Origin: Anaeramoeba flamelloides | Lineage: Eukaryota; Metamonada; Anaeramoebidae | DNA length: 64,000 bases | Assembly (NCBI GenBank): GCA_027625915.1 | Contig: JANTQA010000048.1 | Location: 1,674,001 to 1,738,000 of the forward strand | Direction: 5' to 3' | Shown here: positions 11,001 through 22,189 of the stretch, in pieces | How the letters are laid out: each line of letters opens with the position of its first letter | Position numbering within the stretch: position 1 is the first letter of the stretch | The notes under the pieces: generated by a model | The model's input: the letters and a program-made list of their open reading frames with translations, nothing else | Databases searched by the model: none | Told to the model about the DNA's origin: nothing | Position numbers and translations under genes: made by a program

Positions 11001-14000
11001 AATTCCATTTTATTGAAAATTTCTCAATAATAATCTTTTATTTTTGTTTAAATTCTGATAAAACAGATACATCATATTTACCCTTGTGGTTTCTAAGATA
11101 AAAAAAATCAAATAATTTTTAATTAAACGGTTGATAATAATTCGTGATTAAGTGAAAAGGATCCAATTTCCACATCCTATTTTCGATGAGAAATGAAACA
11201 AACAATTATTTTTCTTTAAAAAAAAACATTATATTTTGTTTGATTAAAAATTGTTCCTTTCAACAATTGTAAATCGAAAAACAGTTTTTTGAAAAAAAGG
11301 TATTTTTAAAAAAAAAAAAAATCAATTTTTTGAAAATTGGAAACCGAATTATCATTAAAAAAGCAATTTCAGATCAATGAATTAAAATTTAATGGGAATA
11401 ACTAAAATAAAAAACTGTTTGAGAATAAGTAAATTGAAAATTAACTCTTTTTTCATTTTTTTTTTTCTCGGGGCTCTTTAAAATCAAATGAAGCATTAAA
11501 TCAGAGATGATATTGAAGTTCTATTGCTGTTTTCAGATTTATTTTTTAATTTGTAGATCAAACAAAAATACCGTATACAAAACTAACAAAAATTAAAAAT
11601 ATTTAAAAAAATAAATAAAATTATTACCATGCCCATCGTAAATAGCAAAAAAATTAATATTTTCTCTGCAAATAAAATTCATTTTGATATCTATCGCATC
11701 TTCCATTGTTGGTCTTTTACCTTGAGTTTCACTATATCCGACTTTAAATCTTCCTCTTTGAGAATTTATTTGTCTACATACTGGATTCTTAACTTCATGA
11801 TTTACTAGTAATTCTTCTATTGAATCAAAATCATTTTTTGGTAAATTTAAGATATTCGTTTCAATAGTGTTCTGGTTAAAAAGATTATTGTCTTCCATAA
11901 TCCCAAGCGTTTGTAAATCAATATTTTTTTTTGGTAAATTATACAATCTTGGTGATTTTTTTATAGTGCTTAATAATTTAATAAATGATTTTGAGCAATA
12001 ATTTCCTTCAATATGCAAGAATTTTAATTTTTCATTTCTTTTCAAATAGCCAAGGTCAAGTTCTCTAGCGTTGTTATTTGAAAGATTTAATTTTTCTAAT
12101 TGCAAAAATTTTAAAAAGCAATTGTGGGGGAATTGATTAATGTGATTGTTTGATAGATCAAGTTTTTTGCAGTAATATAATTTAAGCCATTTGCTATTAA
12201 CTTTTGTTAACAAATTTGAACTTAAATCAAGATGCAATTCTTTTTTAGTTTTTGAAGCGCCAATTTGAAAAAAGGAATCTGGTAATTTTTTAATATTATT
12301 ATCACTTAGATTCAGAATATTTAGAGATTTCATAAAACCAATTGCATCTGAAATTATAAAAATATTATTAGAACTTAAATCCAATTCCTTGAGTTTGTTT
12401 AGTAATATTAAACATGACGGAATTAATCTAAGCTTATTCCCTCCTAGATATAAACTTTGAAGATTGGAAACAGAGCATATACCCTTGGGAAAAAATTCAA
12501 ATCTATTAAAATTTATTAAAAAGAAAATTTAAATGATATTTAATAAAAATATTAGATAATTAAATTATATGTTCATAAAATTTTAATTTATTTTTTGAAT
12601 GCACAAGAAAATAATTTGTGTAAAGTGGATAAAAAAAATGAATAAAAAAATATTCTTTTTAAATAAATAATTGTACGATCAATAGATCTTTTAATAAATA
12701 AAATAATAACAACCTTGACTATTAATTTTTTATCTGGAAAAACCATTATAAAGAAATTTATTCTTAATTCAATTAAAAAAAAAATAATTACAGTCTTGGA
12801 AATTTTTAATATTTTCTTTCTATTTAAACTATTTTCCAGTCAAAATTTACCAGTTGCAATGAATGAATTGTCTGTGTTTAAAGTACTTGAATGGTTATGA
12901 GAAGAAAAAATTAATTTTGAAAATTTCATAATTGAAATCATTTTTGCACATTTTTGTTTATTATTTTTTTTTCTATTTTTTTTTTTGATACTTAATTGTT
13001 TACAATTTTTTTTGTATTGCAAGATCGATAGTAACTTGGTAAAAACGTCTTATTCTAGTGTTACTGATAAAGTAAAAATGATTGTAGTGAAATTATATTG
13101 ATTTCTATTTGAATTTCATTTTTTTCTTCAATTGAAGATCAAAATGAACATTGTTGTTTTTCTCGATGTATGATCTAAGAATTTTAGTTTTTTAAGAAAA
13201 TATATTGATTTATTATTTTTATTTCATAATGGATATCAACTATTCTCAGACGTGTATTATTCTACTTATTTCTTATTTATCCTTCTAAAGTGTTATTTAA
13301 AAATAATAATTGATATTTGTAAATTTTTATGTGAACCTTTGACAGAAACAAAGTTTATTATTATTACCATTATTATCAAAGATCACAGAACAAATTTCTC
13401 TTTTATTTGCCTTCGTTTTTAAGGGACTTGTTCGCAATAAATAAAAAAATTAAAAAATAAAACAAGATATTGTAAGATTAAAATGGAATTGCCAAATAAT
13501 TTATTATATAAAAGTTTAAATTTAAACATGAGCCAAATATATTTGTTATATTTGTTTTTTTTTCCATTTTTACAATGGCTGAATCTTCTTTATATTGGGA
13601 AGAAAATTTACAAAGGAAAAAGATCAAGTGGTTACTTGCTAATAGTGAGACACTGAAACACAAAAGTATGAGTAGCTTGAAAATAAAATCTAAAAAGCAA
13701 AGTCAAAAAATGTTAAAGGTTTTAAGCAAATCAGATCAAAAAAAAAAAAAGAAATTACAACAATTAAACAACTTTCCCCAAATGATCCTTCATAATTAAT
13801 TATCAAATTAAATTAAATTAACTAAAAGTATCGTGGCTGTGATTTGGGGTGTTCTTAATTAAAGGTAGTATTGGTTAATTGTTTTTTGATTTTTTACCAA
13901 TTGCTTCTTATAAACCCTTTTTTAAATTTCTTTTTTTTTTTCTTTTTCTTTTTTCCTTTTAATTTGCCAATTTTTAGTTTTTACTTTTTAAACATAAAAA

Positions 14001-17000
14001 AAATTTGGGTATGTCTTTTCCTTATACAATCTTGAAATCTATGATTTTAGACTTAAAATAAATTTGAGGGAATTTAAGTAAAAGGGAATTTAGAGTGTAA
14101 TTTACACTTCTTTGGTAATAATAATATATTTGTTATATTTTTATTAATATTTATTTCTTTTTCATTTTTTTTTTTTTGAAATCAATTATGGAAAAAAGTG
14201 TAATTTCTTACAAATTTATTTTATAGTTAATAAATTATTTAAAGTTTAAAGATAATAAACTATTTTGCGAGATTTTGATACTTACTCTTTCAATTCACTT
14301 TTTTTTTTTTTTTTGTTAATTTCATTTAAATTATCATATTTTCAGAGTTAAATCGATTTAATGAAATTTCAAAAACAATGTGTCAAAAAAATGAAAATAA
14401 ATAACCTAAGATTAAGTCTGAAATACATTGATATTATTAATAATTTATTAAATAAAAGTCGTTGCATTTATTATGATAAATATAATGTATTTAGAATTTT
14501 AAAAAGAATTAAATAATACTTTTATGAAACAAAAATTAATCTTCAAAAAAAAAAAATTTCTTCTTCAGTTGAAAAAAAAAAGAAGAAAAAGAATCAAATC
14601 AGGTCAGTTTTCAAATGTCAATTCCAATAATTGGTGAAAAATTTTTAACGAAACAAAATAAAATTTTGGTTATTAAATTATATATATATTTTAAGATGAT
14701 CTCGCATAAAAAACAAAATCAAAAATAAATACTTTTATTATTTTTTCATTTACTTTTTTGAGTTTCCTTGTTTTGTTTTCAAAAAAAAAAGAATTATTTT
14801 TTTTTTTTGCATATTATCCGTTAAAATCAAATTACCCGTACTAAAATTTTATCTCAACATTCAATAAGGAGAAGCTTGTTTAAATAAATTTTTCAAAATA
14901 CCATTTCTAATTGATTTTCTTGAGATCATTAAGTTCTTTTCAACTAATTTTTAACAAAATATTTTGAGAATTTTGATAAAAAATTTTATTTCAATTATTG
15001 GAAAAGGGTAGTTTATGAAAAAGTAGAGAAGAAGAAAAATCATTAATGGTATGGTTCTAATTTGGTGGGCAATGTATTGAAGAAGAGAAATGGTGATTTT
15101 ACTTTAGCTTCTTCTTATTTACAATTTCCCTGTACTGGGATTAACTTCTGGCGAGTACCATAATAATGTCTTTTACTTGGATCAAATTTTGTCAAGTATA
15201 GTATTACATAAACTAGGTAAAAAGGATGGTCGTGTTTAGAAATTTTCGATATAATTAACAATAAAGAAACAACCAACAACCCATTCAGCATTCGATATTC
15301 AAAAAAAAAACTTTTAAGTTTTTTTTTTGTGATTTTGTAAATATCTTTGATTTCTTGATTTTTTTTCTCTTTTTCTTGCTTTTTTTATTAAAAAATAATT
15401 TTTTTCTTTTCATTTTTTAAAGAAAAGATATCCTTTGAGTTATATGTTTTTCCTGCATTATAGCTCAGATAAAAAAATCTAACTAAATTTAGGTTTCAGG
15501 TAAGTACCTCCAAGTGCCGTAGAGTGCCTAGGTTTTCTTGAGGTTTTTTGTTTTATTTGTTAAGTGTTCTAGGTTTTTTTGAGGTTTTCTATTTTCTTTG
15601 TGAAGTGTTCTAGGTTTTTTTTACTTTAGAAATAAACAGAAAATTTATTAAACTTTTCGGTTTATTTCTAAAGTAAAAAAAACCTAACGAAAATCTATTG
15701 ATTTTCCAAATAAATAGAAAACTCAAAAAAATCTAACGAAAATCTATAGATTTTCCAAATAAACAGAAAACTCAAGAAAACCTAACGGAGAGTGCTTTTT
15801 TTTTAATTTGAGAAATAAAAGGAAAATTTATTTAATTTTTGGTTTATTTTAAAAAATTAAAAAAAACCTAACGGCAAAAAGAAAGTAACTTTGTTTAATC
15901 GCCTCTCTTCATAAATAATAAAAAAATAAATATTTTTTTTTGATTTATTCATTATTTCAAAATCTAATCATTTTATATTTGGTTTAAATCAATAACTTAC
16001 GAATATTAATTTGCTCATATAAAAACACCATTCAATATTTTCAAAATTTATGGTATTGATAAACCACTTAAATTTCTTTAAAGATTTTTATCCGAGTTAT
16101 AATATATACAAAAATGTTATTTTTTAAAAAAGTTTTAGCTCTTTGCCAATATGCTGATGAAATATTGGTGTATTATTGTTGTGGGGATATGACACTAAAA
16201 TAAGAACGGTCAAAGAGAGAAGGGGAGAGGGAGAGAAACAAATAGTAATAAAAATAGAAAATGAAAAAGAAAAAGAAAAATTTACCTGTTCATTGATAAA
16301 TCAAGTAGTAATAAAGATTTCAGACCAGATAATTTTTTTTGAATTTGTTCTATTTGATTTCCAGTAAGTTTTAGTTTGGCAAGATTTTCTAATTTGGTTA
16401 ATAAATATGGGAAATTTTGAAATTTATTATAAGACAAATCCAGATCGATTAAATTAATTAAGGATTTAAATTCCTGTGGTAGTTGATTGATTTTGTTCAG
16501 AGAAAGGTTTAATATTAATAAATTGAATAATTGGCTTATTGAATTAGGAATTTCTTTTATTGAATTTCGTTGTAAATTTAAAACACCAAGCGATTTCAAA
16601 CCACAAAATATATTTTCTTGCAGGTTGTTAAGAGCATTTTCAGAAAGATTCAATTCAAACAAATTCTTTAAATTTTTAAATGAGCAATCGATCTGACGAA
16701 TTTTATTCTTACAAAAATTTAATTGCTTTAAAGACGCCAACCCGGAAATTGCGTGGGGGATATGTTTAAAATTATTGTCTGATAAATTTAGTTCGACAAG
16801 GGAAATTAATTTGCAAAAATCAGGAGGCAGTTTGTCTAAATAATTCCTTGACAAATCCAAAGTTGTTAATTTTGTTAAATGGGATATTTTGTTGCTTATC
16901 TCGTTAATCATGTTTGTTCTTAAATCTAATTTTTTTAAATTCGACAAATTGGAAATACAATCGGTGATCTTTTCAAGGGAATTTGAACTAAAACTTAGAG

Positions 17001-17604
17001 AAGTAAGTTTCTTCAAAGATCGGAATGCACTTTCTGGAAAGATGGTGAACTCGTTATAAGACAAAAATAAAATTTCCAAATTTTGCAATTGGGTGAAGGT
17101 GTCTGGTAGCTTCCGAAGTCTGTTCGATCCCAAGATCAATTCATGTAAAGGGATTTCCTTTGAAAAAAGAAAATCTTCATTGAGTGTTTTAATTTTGTTT
17201 CGGTATAACGAGATGATTTGTAACGATTTTAAGGATTTCAATTGGATTGGAATGCTTGTTAATTGGTTTTCAGAAAGATCCAATGAGACCAAGTTTGTTA
17301 ACTGGTTCAAATTATTGGACAGATGGTGCAATTTGTTTCCTTTTAGATTTAACCTTTTTAAATTCTTTAGCTTAAAGACTCGCAATGGGATCGTCTCAAG
17401 CCCGTTAAAGCTCCAATTGAGAGATGTTAAATTTGTAAGCTTTGTGATGCCACGAGGCAAGTCTCGAATATAGTTCCCCGAAATGTTTAACGATCGGAGA
17501 TTAAAGCATAGGTCAAGTACGCTTGGCAGCTTTGTGATCTGAAAATCAGTCAACTCCAAAACCTCGGTGGGGACACTTTCTTTGCGACTCACTACAGGCC
17601 CCAT
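8002..17604 (-). CDS. LRR-PP2C protein phosphatase, 3 exons
   Basis: Exons 17604-16286, 12502-11628 and 9845-8002 join in frame across GT..AG introns of 3783 and 1782 bp to give 1345 residues. The first intron splits a leucine-rich repeat (LDLSMN/RFEFFP). The second falls exactly in the catalytic motif (YDGHG/GRETSNLA). Residues 1 to about 650 hold about two dozen 23-residue LRRs. Residues 690-1062 are a PP2C domain with RPTMEDA, FFAIYDGHGG, GDSRSVL, SVDHKP, LAVSRAFGD, ACDGVWDV and SSDNISV. All metal-binding Asp residues are present, so a Mn/Mg-dependent Ser/Thr phosphatase is expected. An N/Q/S-rich insert of about 110 residues sits inside the domain, and a 280-residue K/N-rich tail follows. 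PHLPP-type and Entamoeba LRR-PP2C proteins have the same plan, where LRRs select partners. The start MGPVVSRK has Gly2, but Pro3 argues against myristoylation. Confidence 0.9.
9846..11627 (-). other. Intron 2 of the LRR-PP2C gene
   Basis: This 1.78-kb intron has donor GTAATA after GGGCATG and acceptor CTAG before GTGGCAG. It is AT-rich and I see no gene or clear repeat copy inside it. Confidence 0.85.
12827..13355. mobile_element. C family element, copy 1, TA-flanked
   Basis: The ends are AACTATTTTCCAGTCAAA and the inverted TTTGACAGAAACAAAGTT, with TA on each side. The interior (GCAAGATCGATAGTAACTTG, AACATTGTTGTTTTTCTC) matches copies at 23523-24224 and 26986-27986. There is no transposase ORF, so it is non-autonomous. 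This copy lacks the nested I element found in the 23.5-kb copy. It lies in intron 1 of the LRR-PP2C gene. The short frames at 12715-13022 belong to this element and its flank and are not genes. Confidence 0.8.
13575..13799 (+). CDS. Small basic hypothetical ORF inside an intron
   Basis: A 74-codon frame starts at a true ATG (MAESSLYWEENLQRKKIKWL) and ends in TAA. It is antisense to, and wholly within, intron 1 of the LRR-PP2C gene. The first 50 residues are varied and protein-like; the rest is Lys-rich (SKSDQKKKKKLQQ). I recognise no family. A nested gene is possible, but so is a chance frame or the remnant of a mobile element, because repeats flank it on both sides (C element to 13355, repeat F from 13915). 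Confidence 0.35.
   Translation: MAESSLYWEENLQRKKIKWLLANSETLKHKSMSSLKIKSKKQSQKMLKVLSKSDQKKKKKLQQLNNFPQMILHN
13915..14125 (+). repeat. Dispersed repeat F, copy 1
   Basis: This matches 60895-61095 in the same orientation. Shared blocks are TTGAAATCTATGATTTTA/GTGAAATCTAGGATTTTA, AAGTAAAAGGGAATTTAGAG and GTGTAATTTACACTTCTT. It is non-coding, its type is unknown, and it lies in intron 1 of the LRR-PP2C gene. Confidence 0.65.
15185..15935 (+). repeat. SINE-like element A, copy 2 (with hairpin array)
   Basis: The left half carries GAAACAACCAACAACCCATT and GAAAAGATATCCTTTGAG. The right half carries GTAACTTTGTTTAATCGCCT and then an A-rich tail. The halves match element A copies 1 and 3 but are separated by a 360-bp hairpin array (15512-15874) that copy 1 lacks. 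It sits in intron 1 of the LRR-PP2C gene. Confidence 0.7.
15512..15874. repeat. Hairpin-module array inside element A
   Basis: The array begins AAGTGCCGTAGAGTGCCTAG and ends AAAACCTAACGG. It holds at least three palindromic modules. The clearest, about 15613-15686, has arms TTTACTTTAGAAATAAAC and GTTTATTTCTAAAGTAAA. Others are built on GAAAATCTATAGATTTTC and CTGTTTATTTGG-type arms. No protein is encoded. Confidence 0.8.
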
Positions 17605-18790
17605 AAAATAGGATAATTTTTAATATTTGGCTTTGTTGTTTTGGTATTTGTTTTTAATTTTTGTTTTGAGATTTTCTTGTTGTCTTTGTCGTTGTTTTTG
17701 TGTTGGTATAATGGTTGTTGTTTTTGTTGTTGTATTTGTGTTTCCTCTTGTTCTAGTGATGGTGTTCGTTTGATTGAAGCAACCAAATTAATTGAGTAAC
17801 AACAAAAAGGTTTATTTTTGTAAAAAAATACAGAAAAATAAATTATTGTGATTGAAAAATAGGGTCTAAATATTTTATCAAAAAATCCTTTCATTTTCCA
17901 AAGTAAAAAAGGAAATTGATTCATTTTTAAAGAAGATAGGTTAATGACAATACTAAACAAAATAAACTAATGCTCTCCAAGATTTTATTGACTTATCTTC
18001 GTTGAAAAAATTCTTTTCAACTCGGATTTTAGTATTTGATCTGAGGCACGACTTAAGTAATGTGAAAAACTAAAATGGTTAGTGTTTTTAAAAAAACAAC
18101 AAGTTTAAAAAAAACTTGTTCTATTTGAGAATTTATTGGTTGATAAAAGTAAAATTTGTTTTTTGAGATTTTTTCTAAAGTTTAAAATTTAAGTTTTCCT
18201 CAACTGAACTTATATACCCATAATTTTAAATAGACAAAATAGTGTTTCCAAGAATGGAGTCTTGAAACACAAAGAGATTTCTCAGGAAAATTTAGAAATA
18301 AAAAGAAATAATTTTTCTCATTTTAATTTGAAAAAATCTAAACTCGAATTTTTTAAGCACTGTTCTTTGACACAACACTTAATAACAAAATGAAACGAAA
18401 TACTTACACCTGAATTTTTTATTTACACTAAAATTACCCTTTATGGAATCTCCAAATGAAATTTTTCGCTTAATAGATAGAGAGTTGAATAAAAAAATAA
18501 TCCGATCTTCATTTACAACTAAAACAATATACTTAACCTTGGTTTTGTAGATATGATATTTACAATATAGTCTTATCATTCTCAGTTTAATTATTCAAAT
18601 AAATTTCAAACATAATTTATGAAATCAAATGAATCCTTTATCAATGAAATAAATTTACACCATACAGTTTTTGAACTAAATTTAACAAATTACCCTTTCC
18701 AAAATTAAAAAAATATGTTATTTTGATAGCCAATTTCCTAGTGGATAAATTTCATTTTTTTAAAAAGTAATCATAAATAATAAACTTTGA
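17605..18790. promoter_or_regulatory. Divergent upstream region of LRR-PP2C and the 18.8-kb gene
   Basis: About 1.2 kb separate two divergent start codons. An open frame at 17592-17960 on the minus strand reads through the phosphatase leader in another frame and is not taken as a gene. A Gln/His-coding tract near 17700 belongs to that leader. I see no recognisable promoter motif or repeat copy. Confidence 0.4.
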
Positions 18791-19642
18791 ATGGGCAAAT
18801 ACCATAGCAAAGAAAATTATAAAGACTCAGTAAGTTTAGTTTTTGATGTAAATAACCCACTTGAAAAAGAGCTTTTTTCGCTTATTACCTTAAACTCGAA
18901 AACCAATCAAACCATAAAAACAGTTCCTGAAAAAACAAAGAAAAGCCAACAACAAACACCAGATCCAATTTCTACAAATGAAGCAAAAAACGAAATACAA
19001 CAAGAAAACGATTCTAAAATTTCAAGTAACACTACAATTACCCACAAAACCCAATCGGATAATCTTGAGGTTGAAAAAGAAAAAGAAAAAGAAAAAGAAA
19101 AAGAAAAAGAAAAAGAAAAAAAGGTTGTTATTGAAAACAAGAAAGCCAAAAAAGAATTTGAATATGGAATTGATTTTGAAAGCGAAGAAGAAGAAGAAGA
19201 AGAAGAAGAAGAAAAAAAAGAAAAAGGAAACAGTAACAAAAATGATCGAAACAAGCAAGCCAAGAGGGTGACTGAAGAAATGAATCATGTTAAAGATATT
19301 CTGGTTAACAAAAAATATTTAGAATCATTAAAGAATTTGGATGAAGAACAATTAAAAGACTTATACCAAAAACTGTCTGTTGAAGACTCTGAATATAAAT
19401 TAATACTGAAGGAAAATTCTTTAAGGAACAAAAACGAATCGTCGCCTAGTGTAATTATACCAAAGTATTTGATTGCCTTTTTTAATCCCTTTTTGTATCG
19501 AGTTGAAGAAAGATTCACAAAATCAGACTTTCTTCTTCTAAAAGATACCCTCCAAAAAAGTACCGATTTTATCAAAAGCCATTTACAAGACTACCATTCA
19601 ACACTATTGAAAGACTACAAATTGTTTCTTTGTGAAAAGTAA
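18791..19642 (+). CDS. Hypothetical protein with KE and poly-Glu tracts
   Basis: A 283-codon ATG frame starts MGKYHSKENYKDSVSLVFD. Residues 1-40 and 165-283 are of normal complexity. Between them lie a (KE)n run and a Glu run typical of disordered, charged linkers. The C-terminal 120 residues look folded and helical (MNHVKDILVNKKYLESLKNL, then PKYLIAFFNPFLYRVEERF). I recognise no family. Gly2 and Ser6 resemble an N-myristoylation start, but Lys3 is disfavoured, so I do not assert it. It is divergent from the LRR-PP2C gene. Pyrimidine-rich antisense frames over the KE tract are shadows. Confidence 0.75.
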   Translation: MGKYHSKENYKDSVSLVFDVNNPLEKELFSLITLNSKTNQTIKTVPEKTKKSQQQTPDPISTNEAKNEIQQENDSKISSNTTITHKTQSDNLEVEKEKEKEKEKEKEKEKKVVIENKKAKKEFEYGIDFESEEEEEEEEEEKKEKGNSNKNDRNKQAKRVTEEMNHVKDILVNKKYLESLKNLDEEQLKDLYQKLSVEDSEYKLILKENSLRNKNESSPSVIIPKYLIAFFNPFLYRVEERFTKSDFLLLKDTLQKSTDFIKSHLQDYHSTLLKDYKLFLCEK

Positions 19643-19700
19643 TTTCTCCCTTTATTGATTTGCTTTTTATTTTCTTTTTCATTTTTTTTTTCTTTTTTTT

Positions 19701-19732
<32 letters not shown>

Positions 19733-21189
19733 CTCTTTTTATCTTTTCCTTCTTTTTGCTATGGACAAAACATTCGTATGAACTAAAAAAGAAAATTGGT
19801 TTCTTGAATAACAAAAAAAACACCTTCAATACCATTACAATTATTATATTTCTTTTGCTACAATTTCGGTATTTTTTATTTTTTCTAATTTCCAGCAAAC
19901 AACACCAAAAATAATATTGACTCTTGTGTGAATATTAAAAATTTAAAGGGAAATGTTGATCAATAAACTAATAAAGAAAAAAAATACCAAATATAATAAA
20001 CTGCAACAATTTTTGCTTATTGTGAAAACGAAAATAAAAATCTATTAATTTGAAATTGAATGAAGACTAATTGCCGAAATTTGAATTTAAGAAGGTTAAA
20101 AAGGTTTAGTTACTCGTCTTTGTGATAATAAGAGTTTTATCTAAAATACATTTGGATTGAAAAACGAAATTCCTTGAAATATACAATTTTTCGAAACAAT
20201 AAGAAGGTATTTATAATTTTTTGGAATAATTTTTTGGAAAACCACCATTACAATTTCAAATTCGAAAGCATAAAAACATTATTTAGTCGAGACAAAGATG
20301 GAAAACAGTATTTAATTGCTTTTTTTGAAGTAAAATTTTCTATTAAAAAATTAGATCTTTAATAGCAATGGGGATTTGGTACTCATTTTCGTTAATGAGA
20401 TTTACTTTTTGAGATTATTTATTACCAAGTGAGTTTTAAAATTTATAAATATATCGGAAATAAAGCCATTTATAACTTGAATGTAAGGTAGTAATTAGAT
20501 TTTATCTTTTTTTGTATTGAAGAAAATCACACAAAAGAGAAATTTAATTTCTAGACTCATAGAAAGAATAGTTTAATTCCCATTTAACTTTTATTTTTTT
20601 TTTTGGTGCGGTGTGTTTTCCGATCCGTACAGAAAAAAAGGAGTTGTATTTTTTGAGAGAAAAAAATTCCAATAAAATTTCAATTTTTACAAAATTATAA
20701 AATCCTTTTCAATATGTATTCGAATTTCCAAGAAAAACAAGTTATTTCAAGACCACTCTTTTGACTGATCTTTAAATTATTTTGATTTTAGTCACTAAAA
20801 AATAATAAAACTGTGGAAAATATTTTTCTTTTTTTTCAATTTTTAGCAAAAGATTCTGGTTATTTTTTTAACCAAAATAGTGAATCAAGAGTTGGTTTTA
20901 ACAACATTCTAATCAAATTTAGGTATGTATATCCATTAAAACAAATTCTTTAAAAAAAACCCATTTTTTCCCGTATATTAAGACATATATCACTTTTTAC
21001 AAGAATGTCATTTTTAAAAAATTTGCTTGATTGTAAAGTAATAACACCACTAACTATATTGTCTATGTTAGACCCACCGAGGAAGAAAAGAATGAATATA
21101 AGTACACTAGAAAATCAAACATTAAGGCCCTAGTCACTTACTGTTGATTTACTCTATACTCAAGGAGCGACTTGATACAAAATAGGATA
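19643..21189. other. Intergenic DNA, no gene seen
   Basis: Poly-T runs follow the stop of the gene at 18791-19642. A 62-codon frame at 20174-20362 starts at TTG and contains QYLIAFFEVKF, faintly like KYLIAFFNPF in the upstream gene, but I do not consider it supported. Nothing else stands out. Confidence 0.45.
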
Positions 21190-21201
21190 TTGTGGAATTT
21201 C

Positions 21202-21234
<33 letters not shown>

Positions 21235-22140
21235 TTTGAAGGGAGGAAATTAATTTCCACTTATAGCTGTTAGATTTCCCAGAATTTAAAAACTCAAAAG
21301 AAAATTTAAGAAATTTTCTTTTTATTTCTTAAATTCTGGAAAACCGAAGCACTTTCCATAAGGTTTTTTTTAATTTTTGTTTTGAATGAAAAATCGATAG
21401 ATTTTCGAAACAAAACAAAAATGAAAAAAACCACCGTTAGGTTTTTTTTACTTTGAGAAATAAAACGAAAATTTATTTAATTTTCAGTTTATTACTCGAT
21501 TTAAAAAAAAAGCTAGGCACTTGTCGTTAGTTTTGCCCTAATTTAAATGAATTGAGTAAAATCAAAGATTTAGCTCAATTCTTTTGAATTCTGAAAAACC
21601 GTCGTTAGGATTTTTTTACTTTTTGAAATGTAAAGAAAATTCATTTAATTTTCTTTATATTCCAAAAATTAAAAAAAACCTAGGCACTCTACGGCACTCT
21701 ACTGCACTTGACGGACACTTCCGTTAGGTTATTTTTAATTTAAAAGAATTGTGTACAATCAAAGATTTTATTCAATTCTTTTGAATTTTGGAAAAGAGCC
21801 TTTAGGCTTTCTTGAGTTTTTTGTTTATTTGTGAAGTGTTCTAGGTTTTTTTACTTTAGAAATAAACAGAAAATTTATTAAACCCTTCGGTTTATTTCTA
21901 AAGTAAAAAAAACCTAACGAAAATCAATAGATTTCTAGAATCAAAAGGAAAACCTAGAAAACCTAGGCACTCTACGGCACTCTACTGCTCTTGGTGGCAG
22001 TTGAGGGAACAACCCTATTTGCTAAATTTTTGTTTCGAAATTTCAATAAAGAATCATAATTTTCTTTATCATTTACCAATTATAAAATAAAGAACAATTC
22101 TTTATTTTGAATAATACCAAAGCTATGTATTTTTATTTAA
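21190..22140 (-). mobile_element. LINE 3' end fragment with a long hairpin array
   Basis: On the minus strand the LINE tail (A-run at 21205-21232, GGAAATTAATTTCCTCCCTT) and the last coding residues match 5930-6060 and 48541-48930. The coding remnant just upstream (about 22005-22125) gives the KFLNKN-type C-terminus. Between them is a 730-bp hairpin array that the 5.9-kb copy lacks. The copy is 5' truncated and inactive. Confidence 0.7.
21269..22000. repeat. Hairpin-module array, longest in the window
   Basis: About 730 bp of successive palindromes. One module has arms TTTAATTTAAATGAATTGAG and CTCAATTCTTTTGAATTCTG (near 21537-21597). Another has TTTACTTTAGAAATAAAC and GTTTATTTCTAAAGTAAA (near 21850-21907). 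Modules are joined by CGGCACTCTA direct repeats (near 21685 and 21973) and by CCGTTAGG/CCTAACGG motifs. It lies inside the last codons of the LINE relic. Confidence 0.8.
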
Positions 22141-22189
22141 ACTCAAACTTTTTATTTGTAAAAATTTAAACTATATAATTCCTCATAAC

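Noticed and set aside
17592-17960. 122-codon minus-strand frame before the LRR-PP2C start
   Set aside because: It overlaps the phosphatase start codon in another frame and has leader-like Gln/Lys/Asn content; read as 5' leader.
19022-19288. Poly-Phe and poly-Ser frames over the KE tract
   Set aside because: Shadow frames of the (KE)n and poly-Glu coding repeats in the gene at 18791.
20174-20362. 62-codon frame containing QYLIAFFEVKF
   Set aside because: It starts at TTG, is short and has only a six-residue resemblance to the upstream gene.
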